A stretch of 64,000 bases of DNA from Mytilus edulis. Its lineage: Eukaryota > Mollusca > Bivalvia > Mytilida > Mytilidae. Where the stretch lies: contig NC_092349.1 of the NCBI RefSeq assembly GCF_963676685.1, positions 82,968,604 through 83,032,603 of the forward strand. The letters are read 5' to 3'. Below the pieces are notes generated by a model. That model was not told the DNA's origin. It saw only the letters and a list, made by a program, of their open reading frames with translations, and made no database searches. Positions 10,781-20,661 of this stretch are shown here, piece by piece; within the stretch, counting starts at the first letter, position 1; the number at the start of each line of letters is the position of its first letter. A program made the position numbers and the translations under genes.

Positions 10781-13700
10781 CTAACTTCTAAAGGTACGGA
10801 CAACTCTAACAACATACTGTCTACAAATTGGACATTCTGAGAGTCTTTTACCACATTCTGTGCAGGAGACCATGTGACCACATTCTAACAGCACACAATC
10901 CACCATTGCATCCATACAGATCTTACAAACTTCATCTTCAGGGGTTTTACCATTACTCGTTCCACCACTACCTTCTAAAATGAAGAAAATAAAACATTTT
11001 AAAATCAGAAATTCAAAATTCAAAGAATCATATCTTACAGACACAAAAACAAACCCAGAAATGACTTGTCTTTCAAAATATACCACAATCTTTATAAGAT
11101 ATATGGACATACAAGTTGATCATGTTGATTCCAATATGTTACCCCCGCCCCCAGAGTGGTATTATAAGTTGATTTATACGTAGGATTTTACAAGTCTTTT
11201 TCCATTATCTTTGGTATCTAGGTAAAAAAATGAATAATACAAAAATCTTATATCATTATTATCAGCCTTTTTTCAGATTTTGGTAGTAGTTTGTTGATTG
11301 AAACACATGTACATGTGTTTCAGCCAATTTCAAACTTGAAAACTTTAATTTCATAGTTTTGTTGGAGTTGCATCAATAAATGTTGTACTTCTATAAGCAT
11401 TTAACATTCTTTTTATTTCTGATTCCTTTACTATGAAAGAAAAGAAGAAATGGATTTATACAGTACATTAAACTTACCATCTGCCATCTTTTTGGCTGAA
11501 ATGTAAAATAATGACAATGATAATAGAATAAGCCATAATAAATATCTATTTATAAAAAAACTGTGTTACTGAACTTAATCTAATACAGCCTACAAACTCA
11601 TGTTGTAAGGAATATTAAAGTGACTTTTATTTTGTAAGAACGGATAAAAAGTGAGAAAAAATTTCAAGGCGCTTTCCTTTGGTGAATTGTGTTTAATTCA
11701 AAAGTATATTTGGCTTGATAAGGATAGATAATCATATTTTTTACACATTGATATTGTTAAATATTAGCTACTAATTATAGCCCTTTTATAACAATATCAG
11801 TACGTAGAAAATCTGTTAATCTGTTTATTGTTGTATCACTGATCTTTTCCTTTCTTTTAGACAGTTAAAGACAAAAGTAAGACTGATAATGTCTCCTTAC
11901 ACACTGAGATGTGGATGATAATTTCTCCTCAGACACTGTGATGTTGCTGATATCGGCTGCTCACCTTTCAATGCAGTGAAACTAGTATAATATCATTAAT
12001 GGAGCTACTGAACAGGGAGATTTAGGCAAGGGCAATCAATGCGATAAAGTACTTAGATATAGGAAGATGTGGTGTGAGTGCCAATGAGACAACTCTCCAT
12101 CCAAATAACAATTTATAAAAGTAAACCATTATAGGTCAATGTACGGCCTTCAACACGGAGCCTTGGCTCACACCGAACAACAAGCTATAAAGGGCCCCAA
12201 AATTACTAGTGTAAAACCATTCAAATGGGAAAACCAACGGTCTAGTGTCTTGATAATATCTGATTGAGAACATTCACAGAACATGTCTAGCACACTAACA
12301 TTGGCATCATATATCTTATTACATGGCTAAAGAACTGAAGGTTTACAAAATATTCTTTAGTCATAAAAGAATTAACAAATATATCAGACAAATAACAGGC
12401 GAGTCATACAAAGTTATTATTCTAAAACGGGTTTAAAAGGTAAATGATTAATTTTGAGATGATATATAATTCAGAATATAATTATTTACCCTTTTCTTCG
12501 TTATTTTTATGTTCCTTCCATAATCTAATGACTTTATTCTTCAGTTCCTCTTTTTCTACACAACCTTTGTAATCAACAAAACTTCTAAATAATAATTCTT
12601 TCATTTCCTTCACACTAAGATTGTCTATTGCTTCTAAAGTCTCTATATCACTTATATTCATTCTTTTGGTCTGGTTAGGATCCTTTTTATCTTTCTGAAA
12701 ATTCAAATATGAATCATTTTATATGTTACACTTGAATTATTGATAAATGTTCCAACTTCCATAAACAAAACAAAAAACTTGCGCATTAGGAAAGATAGCA
12801 GACACACCAAAAAAATATTATAGATGTGCTGGCTTGCACTTTGACAGAAACAGCCTACATAAAGACATACTCAGACATAATATTCTGAATACATGTATTT
12901 CTAAATTCATGTTGTTTATGTAGTGACAATTTTGACATTTTACTATGGAGAACATGTTTTAGTGATTGTTACATGGTGTTTTAGTTTGTTATTTTTTGTT
13001 TCAACTTGTTTTTGGTGGTTTTCGAACTCATTTACATATTACCCATACATTATATTTCCTTTGTTTTCTGTTACGGATAAAGCACCGAAATCTAAAAACG
13101 AAATGAATTTACAAACAAGAATGTTTCCATAGTACACAGATGCCCCACTCACACTATCATTTTCTATGTTAAGTGGACCGTGAAGTTGGGGTAAAAAATC
13201 TAATTTGGCATTTAGATTAGAATGATCATATCATAGGGAACATGTGTACTAAGTCTCAAGTTGATTGGACTTCACCTTCATCAAGAACTACCTCGACAAT
13301 TTTATTTTTTTAACCTGAAGCCGAACAGACGGACAAACAAAAGGACCCACAGACCAGAAAACATAATGCCTCTCTACTATCGTAGGTAGGGCACATAAAA
13401 AATTTGCTGGTTTTACAGTTTACAGATTTTTTTAAATACATGTAATACGGTCAATAGCTCAGGATTTTAATATCCTCTTTTTTTAAGTCATTAGTATTTA
13501 CTGAATGATCAGGATCAGCATTGATTACTGGACGTAAAACCTCCTCTGATTGTCTCAATTCTTCATGCTGTCTCTGTCGTAACCTTGCTGTCCTATCTTC
13601 ATCTGTTTCCTGTCTTGGTGAAGTGGTCCTCTGAGGAACCTGGCCTGGTATTCCACCATTGGTAGGGACGGAAGATGACTGAGGTGGTCTTGGTGTCTGA

Positions 13701-15500
13701 CCTGGGTTATCTACTGATATTACACTTTCAGTATCCTAAAATAGATAACAGTCCTATTTGAAAAAGCATGTTGAAATGTCCTATTGTAATGTTTATTTGT
13801 GTATTTCTCTGTCCTGAATGTTCTTGCATTTATTTGTACTGTAGTCCTGTCATGTAATGTTGTCATTTTAGTGTTATATTTAACATTGCCATAAAAGCGT
13901 GAGGTTTGGCTAGCCACAAAACCAGGTCCAACCCACCATTTTTTCTTAAAATGTCCTGTATTAAGTCAGGAAAATGGCAGTTGTTATCTTATAGTTCGTT
14001 TCTGTGTGTGTTGCATTGTAGGTTTGGTTTTTTGATGCACTTCAGTGTTTCTGTTGTTTCTTATAGTTGATGTGTTTACGTCAGTTTTAGTAAGTAACCC
14101 AGATTTGTTTTCTCTCAATCAATTCATGACTTTTAAACAGTGATATACTACTGTTGCCTTTATTTGCACTTACATGTATCAGTATTTGGCAGACAATAAC
14201 TTTAAATTAATGTTTCATTTTTTTTATACACGTAATAAAATGTGATTATTTTTAAATTGCTTTATAAATTGAAATAATCTGTTCAGTTAAGAATATTGGA
14301 TGATATTGTTTTTAACTTTTAATCCAGATTCATGAAGTGCCACTAAAAAAATAACCGCTTACCAAACTTTTTCCAGTTTGAATGGTTTTACTCTAGTTAC
14401 GTTTGAGGCCCTTTAAAGCTTGCTTTTTGGTTTGAGCCAAGGCTCTGTCTTGGAGACCGTACTTTGACCTTTAATGGTTTACTTTTACTAATTGTGACTC
14501 GGATGGAGAGTTGTCTCATTGGCACTCATACCACATCTTCTTATATCTATTAAATACTTACACTTCTTTCTTCTACGTCATCATTCCGAGTCATGTGACC
14601 AAAATTTATCACAATGAGATCAATTAGTTCCTGTTTTTCTCTACAACCATCGGTAGAAATATTTCGTTTCATTAGTAAACATTTTAAATCTTTAACTTTC
14701 CACTTAACAAGTTCCTGTCGTGTAAAGGTACCAGTCAGTAAGATACGACATTTCTTACACTGACGAAATGTCTCCTTATTCTGTCCTTTAAGTGATAATC
14801 TATGTACACAATTTGAACAAAAACATCTTTCACACTCTCGACAAATTTTCTGAAAAACAAAATTTAACATACAATTACATTGTATTCTTTTATCTGTAAT
14901 TATGGTTGTTATGCAAATGTAACTATAACATGTATAATATAATGATAACATAAATTTTACGATGGAATATGTCTGTTTAAAGAGTCAAATACATGTATGG
15001 ATGTGCTGACACTACTGAATGTGTTTAATAAGCCACTATTTTGTTTCTGAATTCTGGATTTTTTTATATGAGCCAACTTAAAAGTATCATCTAATTATAA
15101 CAATCAAAATGTTCACCAACAATGTTAAGTATACACAGTCACAAGAAAATAATAGAAAATAATCATAAATGGTTCTGAATACGTGTATACAATAATGAAC
15201 TTAATACATGTTTGTAATATAAAACCTAATAATTAAAATTGTAGTTGCTCAAGCATGAATTGTAGGTCGTTGCAACAAAATATTATTTAATTGTTTTATA
15301 TTGAGTGAATTAAGTTGCATTACCTTTCTTTTGAATATATTAAAATTCACATTACATGCTTCACATGCCATATCTTTTGGAGAGTTAGATGGATGAGCGT
15401 TTGAGGTAAATTGATTATTTGTTGTGTCTCGTTGTCCTGGCATTGGAGAAAACATGAACACATGTGTGCCTTGTTGACTCCTCACAGCAGCAGCACCCAT
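10781..15500 (-). CDS. RNF34: RNF34/RFFL-type RING E3 ubiquitin ligase (six coding exons)
   Basis: Exons on the minus strand are 15500-15324, 14849-14562, 13735-13502, 12694-12490, 11495-11478 and 10974-10781. Lengths 177, 288, 234, 205, 18 and 194 sum to 1116 nt, giving 371 residues, close to vertebrate RNF34 (about 372). All introns are GT-AG and phases agree. Domains: FYVE-like zinc finger with Cys46/49, Cys62/65, Cys70/73 and Cys90/93; first SAP-type module about 106-140 ([20 protein letters not shown]); second about 254-296 ([15 protein letters not shown]); RING 324-358 with CKIC, LLECGH, CTEC and CPIC, then a conserved C-terminus ending RTFRS. The family (CARP-1/2) ubiquitinates signalling proteins and associates with endosomal membranes (family knowledge). 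The exon 3 donor is the least certain boundary: GTAAAT after codon 233 was chosen, but GTAATC 24 nt upstream is also in phase. The N-terminus [10 protein letters not shown] resembles an internal point of vertebrate RNF34, so an upstream coding exon may exist. The paralogue name RFFL is equally possible. Confidence 0.93.
11478..11495 (-). other. RNF34: 18-nt microexon of the RNF34-type gene
   Basis: On the minus strand, CAG at 11498-11496 is followed by CCAAAAAGATGGCAGATG and then GTAAGT. The preceding exon ends one base into a codon (G at 12490) and the RING exon starts needing one base, so the 18 bases join both without changing frame and add AKKMAD between the second helical module and the RING. 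The consensus donor and acceptor plus the double phase match make chance unlikely. Skipping it would also keep the frame, so it could be an alternative cassette. Confidence 0.8.
12061..12247 (+). repeat. Short dispersed repeat family S (SINE-like), copy in RNF34 intron
   Basis: Begins with GGAAGATGTGGTGTGAGTGC, continues with CAATGAGACAACTCTCCATC, GTAAACCATTATAGGTCA, GTACGGCCTTCAACA and GCTCACACCGAACA, and ends near AAAACCAACGGTCTAGTG. Other copies are 14376-14545 (inverted), 35990-36175, 45845-46200 and a fragment at 25120-25225. The sequence is one I recognise as very abundant in mussel DNA. It lies in the intron between the second-SAP exon and the microexon. Confidence 0.85.
13113..13400 (+). 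repeat. Dispersed repeat with GGACCGTGAA...CAGACGGAC landmarks
   Basis: Shares with 19912-20205 the ordered words GTCCATAGTACAC/TTCCATAGTACAC, TGGACCGTGAAGTTGGGGT, AGGGAACATGTGTACTAAGT, CAAGTTGATT, AACCTGAAG, ACAGACGGAC and CAGACCAGAAAACATAATGC. It is intronic (between exons 3 and 4 of the RNF34-type gene). No coding content. Confidence 0.8.
13745..14110 (-). repeat. Dispersed repeat family G, copy in RNF34 intron 2
   Basis: This is the inverted counterpart of 43516-43830. Read on the minus strand it shows, in order, CAACAGAAACACTGAAGTGC, AACGAACTATAAGATAACAA, a GGGTTGGACCTGGTTTTG block, AGCCAAACCTCACGC and CAGGACTACAGTACAAATAA. The two copies differ by scattered substitutions. It sits just downstream of exon 2 and upstream of exon 3 of the RNF34-type gene. 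Short ORFs here belong to the repeat. Confidence 0.8.
14376..14545 (-). repeat. Short dispersed repeat family S, inverted copy beside the exon 2 donor
   Basis: The reverse complement matches 12061-12247 (AAGATGTGGTATGAGTGCCA, GACAACTCTCCATCC, AGTAAACCATTAAAGGTCA and the GAGCCTTGGCTCA block). The repeat ends only about 16 bases from the splice donor of exon 2 (GTAAGT at 14561). With the copy at 12061 it forms an inverted pair flanking exons 3 and 4. Confidence 0.85.
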
Positions 15501-15935
15501 ATCAACTTCCTGTCACCAACTCATCTCCTAAAATATAAACAATTAGTTCAAGGTCTCTATACATCAGCATCACCCATAACAGCTTCCTGTCACCAACTCA
15601 TCTCCTATAAAAAACATTAACAATAAATTTAAGGTCACTTTACAGCAGCATCACCCATAACAGCTTCCTGTCACCAATTCATCTCCTAAAAAATATAAAC
15701 AATTAATTTGAGGTCTCTATACAGCAGCAGCATCCATAACAGCTTCCTGTCACCAACTCATCTCCTAAAAAAACATGAATAATTAGTTCAAGGTCTTTAT
15801 ACAGCAGCACGCATATCAACTTCCTGTCACCAACTCATCTCCTGAAAAATATAAACGATTTATTCAAAGTCTCTATACAGCAGTACCCATATCAACTGCC
15901 TGTCATCAACTCATCTCCTAAAAATATAAACAGTG
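15484..15935 (-). repeat. Six tandem copies of the RNF34 splice acceptor plus start codon
   Basis: Six units begin near 15484, 15561, 15642, 15721, 15801 and 15877 (spacings 77, 81, 79, 80 and 76). On the minus strand each unit has an AT-rich run ending in a TAG acceptor (CTG in plus near 15843 for one copy), then GAGATGAGTTGGTGACAGGA, then an ATG followed by codons like GGT-GAT-GCT-GCT-GTA. Only the unit nearest the gene continues into the long reading frame; the other five end at a stop within a few codons. The acceptor at 15528-15530 would start the real exon at 15527, giving 27 nt of leader before the ATG at 15500. An alternative acceptor is the GACAG inside the unit. Confidence 0.85.
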
Positions 15936-16019
15936 TGTATAAGTTACATAACATTTGGTTAAGGCAAACTTAAGTTGGAGAACGTAAACTGAAAATTTTG
16001 CATTTTTTTTCCATTTATA

Positions 16020-16235
16020 AAGGGGCATAACTTTAGACCTTTTAAAGTGACGTCACCAAAACTCAAACTCTGTCTGTGTTTTGTAGACTGGTAATAAGCA
16101 TTGTGTATAAGTTTCAGAACATTTGGTGGATACAAACTCAAGTTAGAGTCTAATAGAGAATGGAAACCAATTTCACGACGTACAGATGGATATGGGTAAA
16201 ACTTAAATGCCCCCTATGGTGGGGGCATAAAAACT
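16020..16235 (+). repeat. Dispersed repeat ending in ACGACGTACAGATGGA...GGGGGCATAA
   Basis: Words AAGGGGCATAACTTTAGA, ACATTTGGTGGATACAAACTC, TTTCACGACGTACAGATGG and CCCCTATGGTGGGGGCATAA form a unit I recognise as common in molluscan DNA. There is a small inverted repeat at the end (TGCCCCC..GGGGGCA). 16236-17132 after it shows no gene. Confidence 0.6.
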
Positions 16236-17132
16236 AATTAATTTCAGGTCTCTATATATTTGTATAGGTCCAAGATTACTCTGGTGTCCAATGGCTGTTT
16301 TGCCAGACAACTTAGTGAACATCATAGTAATCAAAGACTATATATATACTTATATGTAAGGCATCATAAAGCAATCTTTTTAATTATCACCTTTACTTTT
16401 TTCATGTCATTTCCTTGAAGTTGGACAGGTTCTTTTGTAGTTAATTATAGCAGGTTGTTTTCATGATATTCTATGAAAACTTTATAAACATTGTGTAATT
16501 CTTCATCATTTTTATCCTATTCATAAATGCACACCAATCATACATACATGTATTTTTTATAAAACATTTTTGTTTTTCAAAAACTTATTATAATATGTAA
16601 GATTATAAAGACAAATAAAGAAGAAAATAAAGAGTATACATTGTACATGGTATATCATGTATATAAGAATATTACTACAGGTTCTTGAAATGCAAAAGTT
16701 TTGTATACATACATGTATTGTACAGTCTCATCGTTAAGCTAGCAAGCAATCAGTCATTTCTAATTTTCTAATTGATTTAATACAGAATGTAGTATTCAGG
16801 AAACTTTTCTAATTATATACATGTATGTATGTATCACAGTTCTTTTGGGTAGTTTGCTTTTTCATGTGTAAACATAATTTTTAAGTATATATTCATAAAC
16901 ACAATTTCTCAGCAACAAAGCAGGTACTGCACACCACTTGTATCATTTCTAATATATCAAGGGTAAATACAAGTAGTTCTGACAGAAATATTTTTTTCAT
17001 TGGTGCGATATAGCACTCATTTCATTATTTTGATGATGTTAACTTTTATATTTTGTTGCTTAGCTATTGGTTTTATAGGCGTTTAATTCAAATAGTGTTA
17101 TCCCATATAATCCCTGTAAATACTTTGATTCA

Positions 17133-17839
17133 GGGTCCGTTTGCCCTAGTACATGTATCTGTTCACCCTGAAATCTGTTCGTCCCCGGGTCCATTGGCCC
17201 TGATTTTTATTTTTTTCTAATTGTTGTCTAGTCGCATAATTTTAAGTATTTGAGCAAAATATGTTAAAGTTTGTTGAAAAATTAACGGATATTTATATTG
17301 CCGTAATCAATTTATCATTTTCCCTTTCATTTGAAAAGTAGAATACTGGAATACAATGTATTTATCTGTTTATCTTTATTGATATTTGTTAACAAAATAA
17401 TTGTATTCAGTCAATCACGAATGTTTGCAGTATAACTGAGACTAGTCATAGTATAATAATAAATGAACTTGTAAATCTGTTTCATGATTTACATGTACAG
17501 TTTCATGATTTACAGTTCATACATCATAGTTTTTAAATAATTTCAAGCTGAATATTTTATCAAAATAAAACGTTTTTATTATTAATCCATCAAAAGACAA
17601 GTATCACAATAATCAGTGATCCAAATTATTTTGTCATTGAACAATTAATGATCCTAAACAAGCCATAAACTTTTAAATATTTCCATGTTTCCATAAATTT
17701 CAAGAATATATATAACATAGAAATATCTGAATAAGTTTATTCAACTTCAATGCCCTGAATATTAATATTTTTAGTCGGTCTAATGGATTCTATGGGCGAA
17801 CGAACTCAGGGGGAACATGTTATTAGGGCGCACGGACCC
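17133..17839. mobile_element. Non-autonomous TIR element, ~707 bp
   Basis: The left end GGGTCCGTTTGCCCTAGTAC and the right end, read inverted, GGGTCCGTGCGCCCTAATAA are terminal inverted repeats of about 24 bp that end in ACATGT. A second inner copy of GGGTCCATTGGCCCT lies near 17189, and GGGCGAACGAAC near 17793 mirrors the GTTCGTCCCC block at 17178. No transposase ORF is visible, so it would depend on another element. No clear target duplication was resolved. Confidence 0.65.
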
Positions 17840-18389
17840 AATACCAAACACTTAGATGCAAAGCATGACGGACAACTAATAAAAGTGTTTTCTATTTCTA
17901 GATAAGACGACTTTCAAATTTGTGCATTACCCTGTGCATTTCCTATGTCACTGTACAATTTGACTGTTGAATGACGACATTTACATCAAATCAACGTTCT
18001 CATTCATCGAAAAAACAACATAAGACTTGACCAACACTATAAATATGATAGATATATTTTGGCCATTTTGGGGTGAGGAGTGGAGAAATACCTGCAGTTT
18101 TCATATTGCTTTCTTTTTAACCAAATGAAATCTTTATATAAATGTCCTGACCATTAAATAACCAATTTTAAGATATATTTTGAGGGCCATTCAAAGTTCT
18201 ATATTCCATAAGGTTGACGTCAACATTATTTCATAATGTGCACATTGATGACCGTCCTTGGCTTTTATTTTTCTGAATAAAGACCAGATTTAAGACTAGA
18301 ATGTCCTATCACATTTATTCGTAATTACCATTTTCTAATGACAGACTAAAATAAGAAGAAAGAAGAAGAAGAAAGACACATCAACTACC
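17840..18389. other. Intergenic DNA, no gene seen
   Basis: No ORF or repeat that I can support in this stretch upstream of the RNF34-type gene. Confidence 0.4.
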
Positions 18390-18520
18390 AGACTGCAGAC
18401 AGACAAATGTATTCTACTTCCTGTAACTACGTAAATCGTCTGGGTCATTCACACGCTCTTGACAGGTGCGCGATAAAGATGTTCCGAATGACAGAAGTTT
18501 GTTAAGCGGGAATATTTAAA
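18390..18520 (-). promoter_or_regulatory. Possible promoter/5' non-coding exon of the RNF34-type gene
   Basis: This is a short island less AT-rich than its surroundings, with several CpGs (GGTGCGCGATAAAG, CGTAAATCGTCTGGG, TCCGAATGAC) and a minus-strand TTACAGGAAGTAG that resembles an ETS-family site. A weak splice donor, TCTG followed by GTAGTT, is present on the minus strand near 18396. It lies about 2.9 kb upstream of the ATG at 15500. The tie to the gene is inference only. Confidence 0.25.
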
Positions 18521-18726
18521 AAAAATAACCTTCATGCACATAGACAATTGTCTCTGAAAAAAGAGAACTTGAAGTGTCTGTCTGCACTGAGTTGAATTAT
18601 CTATAAAATATAGCTTTTGTTAGTTTATATAGACGTCTATGCCTTAACCTTGCAGGTCACTCATCATTTTGGGGTGACCAAGAAATCGCATTTATAAATC
18701 ACTGTATTATGCAAATATAATCCAGC

Positions 18727-18766
18727 CAGGGACTTTCTATTCTATATTTAGTATAGAAAGTCCCTG
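18727..18766. repeat. Short perfect hairpin, 14-bp arms
   Basis: CAGGGACTTTCTAT and its exact reverse complement ATAGAAAGTCCCTG are separated by 12 bases. Confidence 0.8.
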
Positions 18767-19139
18767 TATAATCACATAACCATTAATCATTTTTAAACAA
18801 GATAATCAAGGAATGAAACAAAAAAGTCCTAGATTATCAGATAACCAAGTAATCATAAAATATTTGGTCCGGTAATCAATAATCCCTTTAAAAACCGCCA
18901 AGTACTCACATAATAAATTCAAAAAACACACGAGGAAGCACTGTCATGGGGGATATTTCTTTACTATTACTTAGTGATAAATTTACAAGATCAATTTGAT
19001 TCATCGTGTGAACCAGAAGAACCAGAAGTTATCTTAGAATCTCTTAATATCTCTAAAACGAATTTTCTTATCCATGTAAACTACCAGGTCTTATTATCAA
19101 CTAGTACATTGTAAATCTGGTCTATCTAACAGTACCCAT

Positions 19140-19400
19140 TATTAGCCTATTCAAGTTTGTAGAGGAATAGAAAAGGTGGGATGGGCAAACTAGGGGGTTT
19201 GTTATTTAACATGTTAATAACACCTCGATTTTGGCAAACTGAACAGTTAACAAATGCAAAAACCAGTGCTGATAACAGTGCACAGTGGGTTGAAAACAGT
19301 TAACAGTTTAGATTTATCTCAGATGACAGTTAACAACGCCTTAAAAAAAGGCCAAAAACAAGTTAACATAAAAAGGTATTGCCCCCATCATGGAAGTTAG
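19140..19400 (+). repeat. Dispersed repeat with repeated ACAGTTAAC words
   Basis: Corresponds to 60945-61150. Shared landmarks are AACATGTTAATAACACCTCGAT, ACAGTTAACAAA, GTGCTGATAACAGT, GTGGGTTGAAAACAGTTAAC, AAAAGGCCAAAAACA and GTTAACATAAAAAGGT before a C-rich end. The other copy ends in a run of 21 C; here it is only GCCCCCATC. Confidence 0.75.
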
Positions 19401-19911
19401 CCTACATACATATTAAAAAAAGTTCTTATCTTTAATATCTAAAGGTAGAATGATAAGTTAACAGATGTGAAACTGAGATTATTTTAAGACGTGAGTAATT
19501 TTATTCTCGGTGTGACTATATCTAGATTGAATGATGTAGAAAGGTATAGTTTATTTGCTTGCCGTTTTCAGTTTTGAGATCATTGGGATATTTCCTCAGC
19601 TGATTTTCATAAAGTTATCTCCCTCTAGTGATGTACACTAACTTATGACATACTGTTGCATGAACACCAGCCTGCATTTTCTCCAATCGAATTTTCTTAT
19701 ACCTGGGAATAGTATTTATCTACCAATATATATGTTCCTGCTTATGCTAGTTTTTACCCTGATTTTTCCAAAAATTATATACTAGTACATTGTCTATAGT
19801 TTTCATAAATTATACAAGAAAATCAACGTTTTGTGAATATAAAGAAATCTATGATAGAATTTTAAAGTGAATATTAAAAAAAAACATTTCAAATATGATA
19901 AATTTATAAGA

Positions 19912-20205
19912 AAACAAGAATGTGTCCATAGTACACGGATGTTAATTGGACCGTGAAATTGGGGTCAAAACTCTTAATTGGTATTAAAACTAGAAAGACC
20001 ATAATAGCATAGGGAACATGTGTACTAAGTTTCAAGTTGATTAAACTTCAACTTCATCAAAAACTACCGTAGTTTTTGATGAATTTGAAGTCTAATCAAC
20101 TTGAAAAGGCTTGACCAAAAACTTTAACCTGAAGCGGGACAGACGGACGGACGAACGGACGAACGGACGGGCAAACGGACGCACAGACCAGAAAACATAA
20201 TGCCC
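19912..20205 (+). repeat. Dispersed repeat with inserted hairpin and GGACGAAC tract
   Basis: Second copy of the repeat at 13113-13400. Within it, about 20036-20100 is a near-perfect palindrome: an arm of about 32 bases (GTTGATTAAACTTCAACTTC..AACTAC) followed at once by its inverse, with few mismatches, which the other copy lacks. A short tandem of GACGGACGAACG words follows (20137-20182). Confidence 0.8.
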
Positions 20206-20661
20206 ATAAATGGAGTATTAAAAATGGTGTAACTAACACGTTTCTTGCTAGAAGTGGAAAATGAAAATTTCATCATTTTTTTTACTAGAATGGTTATCTC
20301 CCCGTTTATTTCAATAATAGAATCAAACAAAAACTTCAATTTTAAATTTGTACTTGTGAATAAAGTATCAAAAAGGACACAATTCACTATTTTTCATGAT
20401 AATAAAAGTCTTACAAATTAATTGATAATTTCTTTCAAAATTTGCAGACTTCAACAAGGAACAAGACTGATTATTTACAGCTGAGACTACTATAACACAT
20501 AAGTAGTCTCAGTTTAGAGCAAAGTTATAACCCAAAATGGTGGTATACTGTTTTTCTAAATTATGCATATATTCCACCTACAGAAACACCAGTCTGCGTT
20601 ATTTTACGGTCTTTTACGGTTTACAAATAAAGTTTATACTGTTGATGAATTTGAGAATTGA

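Noticed and set aside
18390-18520. An upstream coding exon for RNF34 matching the vertebrate N-terminus
   Set aside because: No ATG-led peptide resembling the vertebrate start was found on the minus strand up to 18.6 kb, so only a weak regulatory call was kept.
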